Of a DNA stretch of 64,000 nt, positions 18,455-26,588 are shown piece after piece (the first letter of the stretch is position 1; every line of letters begins with the position of its first letter). The position numbers were made by a program, and so were the translations under genes. The stretch spans positions 930,001-994,000 of the forward strand of contig JAXLTY010000002.1 of the NCBI GenBank assembly GCA_046329815.1, written 5' to 3'. The notes beneath the pieces are model-generated. The model was not told the origin of the DNA and did no database searches. It was given only the letters and a program-made list of their open reading frames with translations. The stretch comes from JADJSS01 sp046329815 (GTDB taxonomy: Bacteria; Bacteroidota; Bacteroidia; Chitinophagales; JADIYW01).

Positions 18455-19540
18455 TTACAGTTGTTCGTAAATTTGTATCAGTTTTTGTCCTTCGTTTTCC
18501 CAGCATAATTCTTCGCGTGCTTTAATGCAGTTTTGCTGCAGTTGGTTATACAGCTCTTTGTTTTGAATAAGTGTTTTAATAGCTTGTTCCACTTTTTCAA
18601 TCGTCAATTCTTCTACTACAACACCTATCTTATACTGTTTATTTACCTCAATATATTCCGGAAAACCGATCATCACCTGCGGAATACCTGCCTGAATGTA
18701 ATCAAACGTTTTGTTGCCTAACGAGTAGTAATAACTCAGGCCGCGGTTCTCTAATAAATTAATACCAATGTATGCCTGCTGTGTTATTTGTTTCAATTCA
18801 GCAGGTGTTTTTTTGCCTAACAGCTTTACTTTATTTTCCAGATTCAGTTCTTTAACCGAATGCTTCACCTGTTCCATTTCATCACCGTCGCCTGCAATGT
18901 AAAAAGGCATGTCGTCAATCTTCAACATAGCTAACAGCATTTCATTTAAACCGCGACCAAGATTAACAGCACCTTGATAGAGAAGAATTTGAGATGTATG
19001 ATTTGAGATTTGAGAATTATTTTTAAATGGCAAATTGCGAATAAGTTTACAATCAACTTTATACTTTTTATTAAATATCTGCGCGATAGAATTAGTGACA
19101 GTATATAATGCATCCACTCTTGGTACCAATAGCTTTTCGATCAAACGCCATACATTTTGTTTCATCGGTCTGCCAATTAATTCCGGCGATTCAGGAAAAT
19201 ACTCGTGCGCATCATACACTACTTTTTTGCGTTTTAGTTTAGCGGCAAACACCGCAGCAGGCAACGTATCTAAATCGCAGCCGCAAATAATATCCGCATC
19301 TGCAAACAACAAATAAATGAACAAGCGAATGTTGAATTCTGCGTAAAATAAAAAACCTTTATTAAAAAAACAATTCAAGCGTTTTTGCGAGAACGCCAGT
19401 TTTTCCAATGGTTTTGAGTTATGGGAAACGCGTCCAACTAATTCCACATTAAAATTATTTTGCGCCAAAGTAGTACAAATACGCTGCATACGCTGGTCGA
19501 AAACCAGGTCATTTGTTACCGTGCAAATTATCTTTTTCAA
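18455..19540 (-). CDS. Glycosyltransferase family 4 protein
   Basis: A 361-residue GT-B glycosyltransferase. The start, MKKIICTVTNDLVFDQRMQRICTTLAQ, is typical of the N-terminal Rossmann domain. VVYDAHEYFPESPEL is the linker strand seen in many Bacteroidota GT4 enzymes. The donor half shows LLYQGAVNLGRGLNEM, MPFYIAGDGDEME and NKTFDYIQAGIPQVM, the E/D-x7-E-like nucleotide-sugar site region. It overlaps the end of recQ by 4 bp (ATGA) and is followed after 3 bp by a second glycosyltransferase. A heptanucleotide repeat is inserted in frame (residues ~175-187, SQISNHTSQI) just before the donor domain. Sugar donor and acceptor are unknown. Confidence 0.85.
   Translation of the reverse strand: MKKIICTVTNDLVFDQRMQRICTTLAQNNFNVELVGRVSHNSKPLEKLAFSQKRLNCFFNKGFLFYAEFNIRLFIYLLFADADIICGCDLDTLPAAVFAAKLKRKKVVYDAHEYFPESPELIGRPMKQNVWRLIEKLLVPRVDALYTVTNSIAQIFNKKYKVDCKLIRNLPFKNNSQISNHTSQILLYQGAVNLGRGLNEMLLAMLKIDDMPFYIAGDGDEMEQVKHSVKELNLENKVKLLGKKTPAELKQITQQAYIGINLLENRGLSYYYSLGNKTFDYIQAGIPQVMIGFPEYIEVNKQYKIGVVVEELTIEKVEQAIKTLIQNKELYNQLQQNCIKAREELCWENEGQKLIQIYEQL
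18986..19013. repeat. In-frame heptanucleotide repeat inside a glycosyltransferase
   Basis: Four 7-bp units in + orientation: AATTTGA, GATGTAT, GATTTGA and GATTTGA. They encode the SQISNHTSQI stretch between the two halves of the GT4 enzyme, at a domain linker where an insertion is tolerated. Confidence 0.7.
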
Positions 19541-21474
19541 GTATTTTTTTTCAATTCATTTTTATTGTTCACAATCACTAATTTCTCATCCAGCAGAAAA
19601 CGAACCACTTCTTTGTATAACAAATTTTCGAAGTGCGCTTTTGGCAGCAATGCGTCCATTGGCATCCAGTTTTCGGCTGTGCTTTTTAAAATAAATTCTT
19701 TGGCGTGTTTAAAGTCTTCTGAATGATGCAACTTCTTATTTTCTTCCAGGCACACATCACAGCGATTGCATCTTACTGTATTTGATTCGCCAAAATACGA
19801 ACAAATTATGGCTTGTCTGCATATTTTATCCTGTTGTGTATAATTAATAATTGCCTGCAGACAAGCATCTGTTATTTTTTTGCGTTCGTTGATGTATTGC
19901 GTATTAATGCGCAGATAATCTTCGTGCAAACGCTCTGTTAATAAGGTTATTGTAGGTTCTTCGTTCGCAGCAATGTAGGTAAGTATCTTATTCTTTTGTA
20001 ATACCTTTAAACGATCAGTTACTTCATCTGTTGACAGCTTCAATTGTTTCGCCAGCAACTGTTCATTTATTTTTGAATAATGGTCGATGATACCGCCATA
20101 GTTGCGCAGTAATGCTTTTATCAGCAAATCAGCATCCGCATTAGCCACCTGAAATTTATACAACTCATGTTTATCTACACGAAACACTACGCGCGATGGC
20201 ATGTAGATACTTTCGCTGAGCTGCATGTAACCTTCCTGCTCCAATATTTTCAAACAATTGTAGGACAGATTGACATCAATATTGAACAACTTTGAGAATG
20301 TATAAATATCAAAATCGCGCGTGAGCATTTTGCCGCTGCCAACTGCAATTTTAAAATAATTACAGATGGCATTATAGACGCGTTTTATATCATCAACTGC
20401 CGGAAATTTCTGGTCTTTTTTCTGAATCAATAAATCAATGTCATTTTGATTGAACAACAGCGCAGCATACGATAACTTGCCATCGCGGCCTGCTCTGCCT
20501 GCTTCCTGGTAATAGGCTTCCATCGTTTCCGGAATATCCAGGTGAATAACAAAACGTACATCCGCTTTATCAATGCCCATTCCGAATGCATTGGTACAAA
20601 CAATAACATTCGTTTTATCTTTTATCCAATTGTCTTGTTTTCTGTTCCGTTCGTCTTGTTTTAAACCTGCGTGGTAAAAATCGGCTCTGATATTATTTTT
20701 CTGCAAGTATTCGGCCACATCTTTCGTTTTATTACGGCTTCTGACATATACGATTCCGCTTCCGTTTAGTGTAGTAATAATATCTATCAACTTTGGATAT
20801 TTTGCTTCTTCTCTGCGCACCACAAAACTGATATTTGGTCGCTGGAATGATTTTTTAAACAGCGAAAACTGTTTTTTGAATGCTAATTTCTCTGTGATAT
20901 CATTCTGTACTTTTTGTGTAGCTGTCGCCGTTAATGCCAATACCGGAACTTTCGGATGATATTTACGAATGTCTGCAATTTCCAGATACGGCGGACGGAA
21001 ATCAAAGCCCCATTGTGAAATACAATGCGCTTCGTCAACTGCAATCAAGTTGACATTCATTTGCTTAAAACGCTCTATAAAAATGTCTGTCTTCAAGCGT
21101 TCCGGCGAAACGTACAAAAACTTATAATAACCAAACTGGCAGTTATCCAGTATGATATCGATCTCATTAAAGCTCAAACCGGAAAAAATGGCTGCAGCTT
21201 TTATATTTCTTCTCTTTAGCTGAAATACCTGGTCTTTCATGAGTGCAATTAATGGTGAAATCACCACACAAATACCGTCTTTCATCAACGCAGGAACCTG
21301 GAAACATAAGGATTTTCCGGCACCTGTCGGCAGCAATGCTAATGTGTCTTTTCCATCCAAAACAGACTGGATAATGGCCTGTTGTGGCTCACGAAAAGAT
21401 TCGTAACCAAAGTACTCCAGTAATATTTCCTGAGATGTTTGCAATTCCGTAAAAATAAGATTTATAAAATACAT
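19537..21474 (-). CDS. recQ: ATP-dependent DNA helicase RecQ
   Basis: A 645-residue superfamily 2 DNA helicase that unwinds DNA 3' to 5' during recombination and repair. Visible motifs are the Q-like region FREPQQAIIQ, Walker A LLPTGAGKS (residues ~48-55), DEAH in AVDEAHCISQWG, ALTATATQ (motif III) and QEAGRAGRDG (motif VI). The RQC zinc site is present (CRQAIICSYF, then CNRCDVC). No HRDC domain is evident at the C-terminus, so this is a short RecQ. The start MYFINLIFTELQ may be a few codons too long. The 3' end overlaps the glycosyltransferase gene by 4 bp, and the gene is divergent from the nucleoside phosphorylase. Confidence 0.95.
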   Translation of the reverse strand: MYFINLIFTELQTSQEILLEYFGYESFREPQQAIIQSVLDGKDTLALLPTGAGKSLCFQVPALMKDGICVVISPLIALMKDQVFQLKRRNIKAAAIFSGLSFNEIDIILDNCQFGYYKFLYVSPERLKTDIFIERFKQMNVNLIAVDEAHCISQWGFDFRPPYLEIADIRKYHPKVPVLALTATATQKVQNDITEKLAFKKQFSLFKKSFQRPNISFVVRREEAKYPKLIDIITTLNGSGIVYVRSRNKTKDVAEYLQKNNIRADFYHAGLKQDERNRKQDNWIKDKTNVIVCTNAFGMGIDKADVRFVIHLDIPETMEAYYQEAGRAGRDGKLSYAALLFNQNDIDLLIQKKDQKFPAVDDIKRVYNAICNYFKIAVGSGKMLTRDFDIYTFSKLFNIDVNLSYNCLKILEQEGYMQLSESIYMPSRVVFRVDKHELYKFQVANADADLLIKALLRNYGGIIDHYSKINEQLLAKQLKLSTDEVTDRLKVLQKNKILTYIAANEEPTITLLTERLHEDYLRINTQYINERKKITDACLQAIINYTQQDKICRQAIICSYFGESNTVRCNRCDVCLEENKKLHHSEDFKHAKEFILKSTAENWMPMDALLPKAHFENLLYKEVVRFLLDEKLVIVNNKNELKKNT

Positions 21475-21540
21475 TTGTCTAATTCCATTTTACTTTTAAC
21501 TTTATATAATGCAATTGCATTTCCAAATAAAAAAACACCA

Positions 21541-22410
21541 ATGAAGATACCAGAAAGCGAATTGATCATAAATGCAGATGGAAGTGTTTATCATTTAAAT
21601 TTGTTACCGGAAGATATTGCCGAAACCATAATCACCGTTGGTGATCCGGAGCGCGTTGATGATGTTTCCAAATATTTTGATTCTGTAGAATTAAAGAAAA
21701 CGAAACGTGAATTTGTAATTCATACCGGTTATATCGGCAAAAAACGGTTAACAGTTTTATCAACAGGAATGGGCACCGATAATATAGATATCGTTTTCAA
21801 TGAACTGGATGCGTTGGTGAATATTGATCTGAAAACACGCGAAATAAAAGAAAACTTAACTGCGCTAAATATTATACGAATTGGCACTTCTGGTGCGGTT
21901 CAACCTGATATAGAAATTGATAGTTTTTTAGCTTCAGAGATTGCAATCGGATTGGATGGTTTGATGGGTTTTTACAAAGCCGAAACTACTACCACCGAAC
22001 AGAAATACATGAAAGCCATCTATCCATTGGTGTCGCAGTTAGGTGTATTTCCATCGTTTACACATGCATCTGATAAACTACTTGAAGAATTGGCTTTTGA
22101 TATGCGAAAAGGCGTAACGTTAACGAACGCAGGTTTTTACGGACCGCAAGGACGCATGCTTCGCTTAGAGCCAAAGAATAAAAATTACATCGATGATCTG
22201 GTAAATTTAGTACTGCCGGAAAACAGGAAGATCACGAATTTAGAAATGGAAACATCAGGCATTTATGGTTTAAGCACTTTATTAGGTCATCACGCAATTT
22301 CATTGAATGCTATATTAGCTAACCGCGCTACAAAAAAATTTACGAAAGATGCACACAAAGTAGTTGATGCGCTCATCAGACAAACACTGGAAAGAATTGC
22401 TGGTTCTTAA
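21541..22410 (+). CDS. Nucleoside phosphorylase (uridine phosphorylase-like)
   Basis: A 289-residue cytoplasmic enzyme of the PNP/UDP family that cleaves nucleosides with phosphate. Hallmarks are IITVGDPERVDDVSKYFD (phosphate-binding GDPxR), LTVLSTGMGTDNIDIVFNEL, IIRIGTSGAVQPDIEID, and NLEMETSGIYGLSTLLGH (the ribose-binding Met-Glu). I start it at 21541 (MKIPESEL), because the longer frame from 21439 runs back into the divergent recQ gene and adds a non-family N-terminus. It is convergent with mqnA, overlapping it by 4 bp. The futalosine pathway needs a nucleosidase/phosphorylase step, but nothing here ties this protein to it. Confidence 0.88.
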   Translation: MKIPESELIINADGSVYHLNLLPEDIAETIITVGDPERVDDVSKYFDSVELKKTKREFVIHTGYIGKKRLTVLSTGMGTDNIDIVFNELDALVNIDLKTREIKENLTALNIIRIGTSGAVQPDIEIDSFLASEIAIGLDGLMGFYKAETTTTEQKYMKAIYPLVSQLGVFPSFTHASDKLLEELAFDMRKGVTLTNAGFYGPQGRMLRLEPKNKNYIDDLVNLVLPENRKITNLEMETSGIYGLSTLLGHHAISLNAILANRATKKFTKDAHKVVDALIRQTLERIAGS

Positions 22411-23171
22411 TAACAATAAAAGAATTGCTGTTTCGGATTGAGTTTGCGCAGGAATAATTCCAACGCTTGTTTTTTATCACTATCTAACTGATACTGAATA
22501 TTGGTGTTCCAGTATTCTTTCACGGAAAAATACGGCGAATTGTATTTTTTGTATTGATCTAAAATTTGGTTGCGGTTGCTCCAACCGATTTGCAAAGCTG
22601 CATTAAAATCATCCAAAAAATCAAAATCAATTTCTTTGTTGCTTACCCAAGCGGCAAACACAAATGGCAAACCGGTATGCTGTTTCCATGATTCTGCCAA
22701 ATCATATTCATAAGTATATTTTCCTAATGCAGCAATCGCGCGATCGCCGATAATAACTGCTGCGATGTTGTTCTTTATTGCATTTTCGTAACCTTCAAAC
22801 GCCGGAAGGAAAGTTACATCGTGTTTCCAGAATTCCTTGAAAAGAATTTGTACTAACAATACAGACGTGCGCGACTGATAATCTAAATAAACGGTATTGA
22901 TCTGTTCAATGGGTACTTCAGAAAATAAACTCACAGTTTTTACTTTTCCGTTGGCACCAATGCAGAATGGCGAAACAATCTGCGGATTTTTTAACTGCGG
23001 AATAACGGCTACAGGAACTAATCCGATGTCAACTTCACCGGTTAATAGCTTTTGTGCTACTAAAGTAGGAATATCTAAACTGAGTTTAATTTTGCTCTTA
23101 ATGGATGCAATTTCCAAGCCATGCAAGAATGGTTTTGTATTGAGATAGGAAACTGCTGAAATATTGATCAC
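22407..23171 (-). CDS. mqnA: Chorismate dehydratase MqnA (futalosine menaquinone pathway)
   Basis: A 254-residue MqnA/MqnD-family protein with a periplasmic-binding type II fold. It catalyses the first committed step of the futalosine route, conversion of chorismate to 3-(1-carboxyvinyloxy)benzoate. Family features are the start ISAVSYLNTKPFLHGL, GEVDIGLVPVAVI, the central strand NTVYLDYQSRTSVLLVQIL, AVIIGDRAIA and LPFVFAAWVS. MqnD is the main alternative, but the N-terminal SYLNTKPF motif points to MqnA. mqnE lies 18 kb away (41121-42308), so the pathway genes are scattered. Probably in one unit with the upstream histidine phosphatase gene (14-bp gap). Confidence 0.88.
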   Translation of the reverse strand: MINISAVSYLNTKPFLHGLEIASIKSKIKLSLDIPTLVAQKLLTGEVDIGLVPVAVIPQLKNPQIVSPFCIGANGKVKTVSLFSEVPIEQINTVYLDYQSRTSVLLVQILFKEFWKHDVTFLPAFEGYENAIKNNIAAVIIGDRAIAALGKYTYEYDLAESWKQHTGLPFVFAAWVSNKEIDFDFLDDFNAALQIGWSNRNQILDQYKKYNSPYFSVKEYWNTNIQYQLDSDKKQALELFLRKLNPKQQFFYCY

Positions 23172-23185
23172 GCGTTGTCTTTTAT

Positions 23186-23848
23186 TTAATGTGGTTTTTC
23201 TTCTGTGGAAACATTCAAAGCAGCTAAATGCTTGATATCATTTTCTTTAATTAATGTATGTTTGTTGCCGTTAAATTCGACATGATAAAGGCAAGTGTTT
23301 TGGTGTTCAAACTCATCCATTTGCTGAATCGGTTTGCCGAGTAATAAACAAATCAATACACGCAAAGTTCTGCCGTGTGTGCAGACTAAAATGGTTTGTG
23401 CATCGGTGTTTTGCAGTTCTTCTACAAATGGCTGTAAACGGTTGGCCAAGTCCTGAGCGCTTTCGCCGCCTTCAATTTTAATATCGAGGTTACCTGCTTT
23501 CCATGCATTGATAATATCATAGTAAGTTTTCTGTAAATCAGGATGATGCTCAACGCCTTCAAAAATTCCCCAATCTATCTCATCAATTTCTGGACGTGCG
23601 ATGTGCGGTATCTTTTTGGAAATAAAGGAATCAACGGTTTGCCAGGTTCTTTTTAGTGATGATGTATAGACTACATCGAATTTTATTTCTTTGTGCGCTT
23701 CAAAAAACAGTTTTGCCTGCTGGATGCCTGTATCATTTAAATCTGAATTGACGCCGCGGCCTTGTACAACCTGGCGAACGTTGAAATCTGTTTGTCCGTG
23801 TCGGATGATATAGATGTTTTTAGTCGTAAGTCGTGAGTCGTGAGTCAT
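23186..23848 (-). CDS. Histidine phosphatase family protein (phosphoglycerate-mutase-like)
   Basis: A 220-residue protein of the histidine phosphatase superfamily, branch 1. The phosphorylated His is in IYIIRHGQTDFN (residues ~12-23), the second catalytic His in TILVCTHGRTLRVL, and the acid residue in a DEIDWGIFEG-like segment. Family members include phosphoglycerate mutase, alpha-ribazole phosphatase and broad phosphatases; the substrate cannot be read. It sits directly upstream of mqnA. The first ten residues (MTHDSRLTTK) are encoded by heptanucleotide repeats, and the ATG is itself formed at the edge of the repeat. No other start codon lies before the catalytic strand. Confidence 0.85.
   Translation of the reverse strand: MTHDSRLTTKNIYIIRHGQTDFNVRQVVQGRGVNSDLNDTGIQQAKLFFEAHKEIKFDVVYTSSLKRTWQTVDSFISKKIPHIARPEIDEIDWGIFEGVEHHPDLQKTYYDIINAWKAGNLDIKIEGGESAQDLANRLQPFVEELQNTDAQTILVCTHGRTLRVLICLLLGKPIQQMDEFEHQNTCLYHVEFNGNKHTLIKENDIKHLAALNVSTEEKPH
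23819..23846. repeat. Heptanucleotide repeat at a histidine phosphatase start
   Basis: Four 7-bp units in + orientation: TTTAGTC, GTAAGTC, GTGAGTC and GTGAGTC. The start codon (complement of 23846-23848) overlaps the last unit. It is the same repeat family as 18411-18445, and the unit length is not a multiple of 3. Confidence 0.8.
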
Positions 23849-23946
23849 AAGCCGCAGTGTTAGAAGTGTGCAAATATATCAATTAAACTATTTTTGAAGT
23901 GATAAGGTTTTATTTAATCTTCGTTCAGTGCATTTTTTACAGCTTG

Positions 23947-24219
23947 CGGATACTGCGCTTAACAATGCGGTAACACCGAGATGGTTTGCGGATGCTCCGA
24001 GATGCCGTGCGGACGAACCGAGATGGCTTGCGGATGCTCCGAGATGCCGTGCGGACAGGCGGAGTTGCCGTGCGGACGAACCGAGTTGCCGTGCGGATGC
24101 GCCGTGATGCTGTGCGGACGCGCCGAGATACTGTGCGGACGAACCGAGATGGCTTGCGGATGCGCTGAGATGCTCTGCGGACGAACCGAGATGGCTTTCG
24201 GACGAACCGAGAATGCTTT
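23947..24219. repeat. Near-perfect 21-bp tandem array (locus 2)
   Basis: Thirteen units of exactly 21 bp, starting at 23947, 23968, 23989 and every 21 bases to 24199. The consensus is CGGAY, G, two variable bases, CCGAGATG, then five bases such as GCTTG or CCGTG. Two unit types are interspersed, one with GAACCGAGATGG and one with GCTCCGAGATGC. It lies between the divergent genes at 23848 (-) and 24538 (+). Several frames stay open through it on both strands (heptapeptide repeats such as AISVRPH), but this follows from the 21-base period and is not taken as coding. Confidence 0.9.
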
Positions 24220-24352
24220 CAAAATCACCTAACTGTATTATTTTCAATGTTTTATGAAAAACAACTATTATGGTGGCAGTTTTTGAATGAAAATTTTTGT
24301 CTGAACTGTGATTATTATTGCTTATGATTTAGCTGATTAAAATCTATTTTTT

Positions 24353-24444
24353 CTCACAGATTACACAGATTTTCACTGAAATGATCTGTTAGTGATTGCT
24401 TCGTGGGCAATGACTCAAGGCGTGAGATTGCGAACGTTGAGATG
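24353..24444. repeat. Fragmentary intergenic repeats (direct repeat and REP-like)
   Basis: At 24353-24375 there is a short repeated motif (TCACAGATT then ACACAGATTTTCAC). At 24391-24444 there is a degenerate REP-like pair (GTGATTGCTTCGTGGGCAA and GTGAGATTGCGAACG) related to the elements at 13351-13492 and 41081-41113. No gene is seen here. The rest of the 689-base gap holds only the 21-bp array and AT-rich sequence. Confidence 0.5.
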
Positions 24445-24537
24445 AATCTTTGTGGTTGGTGGTTTGTTTGGAAGTTTGTATTTTTCGTTTGTATGTTGCT
24501 TGATAAAAACAGTGATACTATCTAAACATACTTCATT

Positions 24538-25110
24538 ATGACCATGCAAATAAAAGACATGTTGTTCTATAACGCAGAGATATTATCTCTGAGCGAAGAA
24601 TTATTAGGAAGTTATTTTGCTGAATTTCCTGAAAAGAAATGTTTCGAAAAAGTATTCTTTTCGGCATTATGGCGTGGATATATAGCATCGTTTGAACTTA
24701 TTGACAACGAACTTTTCGTAAAAGATATAAGAGCTCCTAAAGGTATATCTGATGAAGGAATTTATTATGAATCGTATTTGAATGTCATCTTTCCTGAAAG
24801 TAAAAAAATGGATTGGTACAGCGGATTGATACGGATAGATGAATATCGCTTCAATGTTGATGACGAAGACAAGAACGCTGTTTTTGAATTTTTAGTAATT
24901 GAGCATGGCAACCTGGTAGATCAACTAAAATTTACTTTTGACCAATTTGATGAATTCAAAAAAGAGCAGTTTATTAAATTTAAGCAGACTGATGAATACA
25001 AAAGGGTATTTAATAAATGGAAACTAAGGGAACCTAAAATGAAAGATGAAAAAATTGAATACTGGATTTCCTTTTTAATTATAAGATACCTGCGCGAAAT
25101 ACTTCATTAG
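24538..25110 (+). CDS. Uncharacterised cytoplasmic protein
   Basis: A 190-residue acidic protein without signal peptide or membrane segment. I do not recognise a family with certainty. The stretch SALWRGYIASFELIDNELFVKDI resembles a beta-hairpin motif found in small hypothetical proteins, some of them near toxin or immunity genes; this is only an impression. The C-terminus is helical and rich in Lys/Glu. ATG at 24544 is an alternative start. The gene stands alone between the 21-bp array and the MATE exporter gene. Confidence 0.65.
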   Translation: MTMQIKDMLFYNAEILSLSEELLGSYFAEFPEKKCFEKVFFSALWRGYIASFELIDNELFVKDIRAPKGISDEGIYYESYLNVIFPESKKMDWYSGLIRIDEYRFNVDDEDKNAVFEFLVIEHGNLVDQLKFTFDQFDEFKKEQFIKFKQTDEYKRVFNKWKLREPKMKDEKIEYWISFLIIRYLREILH

Positions 25111-25141
25111 ATTACTCATCTCATAACTAATTTTTATTTCC

Positions 25142-25149
25142 TACTTTTG
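25142..25149 (+). promoter_or_regulatory. -7 box of the MATE exporter gene
   Basis: TACTTTTG fits TAnnTTTG and lies 21 bases before the ATG at 25171. Confidence 0.55.
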
Positions 25150-25170
25150 CCATTCACTTTAATTCAATAA

Positions 25171-26565
25171 ATGGCAACGCAGCAGCAATCTATTTTTCAA
25201 CGTATCTATACTTTCATCAAACTATCATTGAACGGTGAAGAACAGGATTATACGCAAGGTAGCATTTCGCGTGCGGTTTTTCTGCTGGCAATTCCGATGA
25301 TTTTGGAACTGAGCTTAGAAAGTGTGTTTGCCGTAGTGGATATTTTCTTTGTCGGCAAACTCGGAAAGAATGCTATTGCTACAGTTGGTTTAACGGAATC
25401 GGTGATCACTATTATTTATTCTATCGCTATTGGTTTGAGTACGGCAGCAACTGCAATTGTCGCGCGACGTATTGGTGAAAAGAATGCAGAAGATGCTGCT
25501 CATGCAGGCGCGCAATCTATTGTTATCGCAAGCATCATTGCTGTTATTATCAGCAGTATTGGTGTGTTCTTTGCCGCTGAAATTTTATCGCTGATGGGCG
25601 CAAGTGCTGATGTGGTGAAAGATGGTGTCATTTTTACGCGTATTATGCTTGGCAGCAGTATTGCTATTGTTCTATTGTTTTTGATCAATGGTATCTTTCG
25701 TGGTGCCGGCGACGCAGCGATGGCGATGCGCAGTTTGTGGATAGCGAGTATTATTAACATCATCCTGTGCCCTATTTTTATTCATCATTTTGGGCTGAAA
25801 GGCGCTGCGATGGCAACCGTGATTGGCAGAAGTTCAGGTGTGCTTTATCAATGCTATCATTTGTTTAAAGGCAGCGGTATTCTTAAATTCTATAAACGTC
25901 ATTTTACTATTGACGGAACTATTATAAAATCCATCATATCTATCGCCTCGCCTGCTACAATGCAGTTTATTATTGCGAGCGGAAGCTGGATTATATTAGC
26001 ACGACTGGTGGCGGAAACCGGCGGCACGACTGCATCGGCAGGTTACCAGATAGCGATACGCAACGCGGTGTTTTTTATTATGCCTGCCTGGGGTTTGAGC
26101 AATGCAGCAGCGACATTGGTTGGACAAAATCTTGGTGCGAAACAATTACAACGTGCTGAAGAAAGTGTTTGGATGACGCTGAAATACAATACGATTTTTA
26201 TGGTGTTTGTTACTGTTTTGTTTGTATTCTTCTCTAAACCGATTATTCATATTTTTACACAAGATGCAGCTATTGCTGCTTATAGTGTTTTATCGCTTCA
26301 AATATTTGGTTCCGGCTATATTTTCTTTGGTATCGGTATGGTAATGACGCAGGCACTGAATGGTGCAGGCGATACAAAGACACCAACGTATATTAACTTC
26401 TTTTGTTTCTGGTGTTTCCAGATTCCGTTTGCTTATTTTTTAGCGAAAGGTCTAAATCTGAAAGCCACCGGTGCTTTTATCGCGATACCTGTTACTGAAA
26501 TGCTGCTGGCTACTGTATCTTACTTTTATTTTAAAAGCGGAAGATGGAAAAAGGTTGAAGTGTAA
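25171..26565 (+). CDS. MATE family efflux transporter
   Basis: A 464-residue inner-membrane protein with about 12 membrane helices in two homologous halves. These transporters export drugs or metabolites in exchange for Na+ or H+. Evidence includes the start of the first half, GSISRAVFLLAIPMILELSLESVFAVVDIFFVGKLG, split across TM1 and TM2 with the conserved D of VVDIFFVGKLG. AATAIVARRIGEKN and the second-half counterpart AAATLVGQNLGAKQ are repeated MATE signatures. The length is normal. The substrate cannot be inferred. It is convergent with the membrane TPR gene of the ternary system (23-bp gap). Confidence 0.93.
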   Translation: MATQQQSIFQRIYTFIKLSLNGEEQDYTQGSISRAVFLLAIPMILELSLESVFAVVDIFFVGKLGKNAIATVGLTESVITIIYSIAIGLSTAATAIVARRIGEKNAEDAAHAGAQSIVIASIIAVIISSIGVFFAAEILSLMGASADVVKDGVIFTRIMLGSSIAIVLLFLINGIFRGAGDAAMAMRSLWIASIINIILCPIFIHHFGLKGAAMATVIGRSSGVLYQCYHLFKGSGILKFYKRHFTIDGTIIKSIISIASPATMQFIIASGSWIILARLVAETGGTTASAGYQIAIRNAVFFIMPAWGLSNAAATLVGQNLGAKQLQRAEESVWMTLKYNTIFMVFVTVLFVFFSKPIIHIFTQDAAIAAYSVLSLQIFGSGYIFFGIGMVMTQALNGAGDTKTPTYINFFCFWCFQIPFAYFLAKGLNLKATGAFIAIPVTEMLLATVSYFYFKSGRWKKVEV

Positions 26566-26588
26566 TTACTATTAACAATCTACACAAC

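Noticed and set aside
21439..21540. Longer start for the nucleoside phosphorylase
   Set aside because: The extra 34 residues overlap the divergent recQ gene and are unlike the family N-terminus; ATG at 21541 matches it.
23947..24219. CRISPR array
   Set aside because: Units are directly adjacent with no spacers, are only 21 bp, and no cas genes occur in the window.
23888..24247. Heptapeptide-repeat ORFs on both strands of the locus 2 array
   Set aside because: At least four frames are open at once, which is expected from a perfect 21-base repeat lacking stop codons. No promoter or start context supports one over the others.
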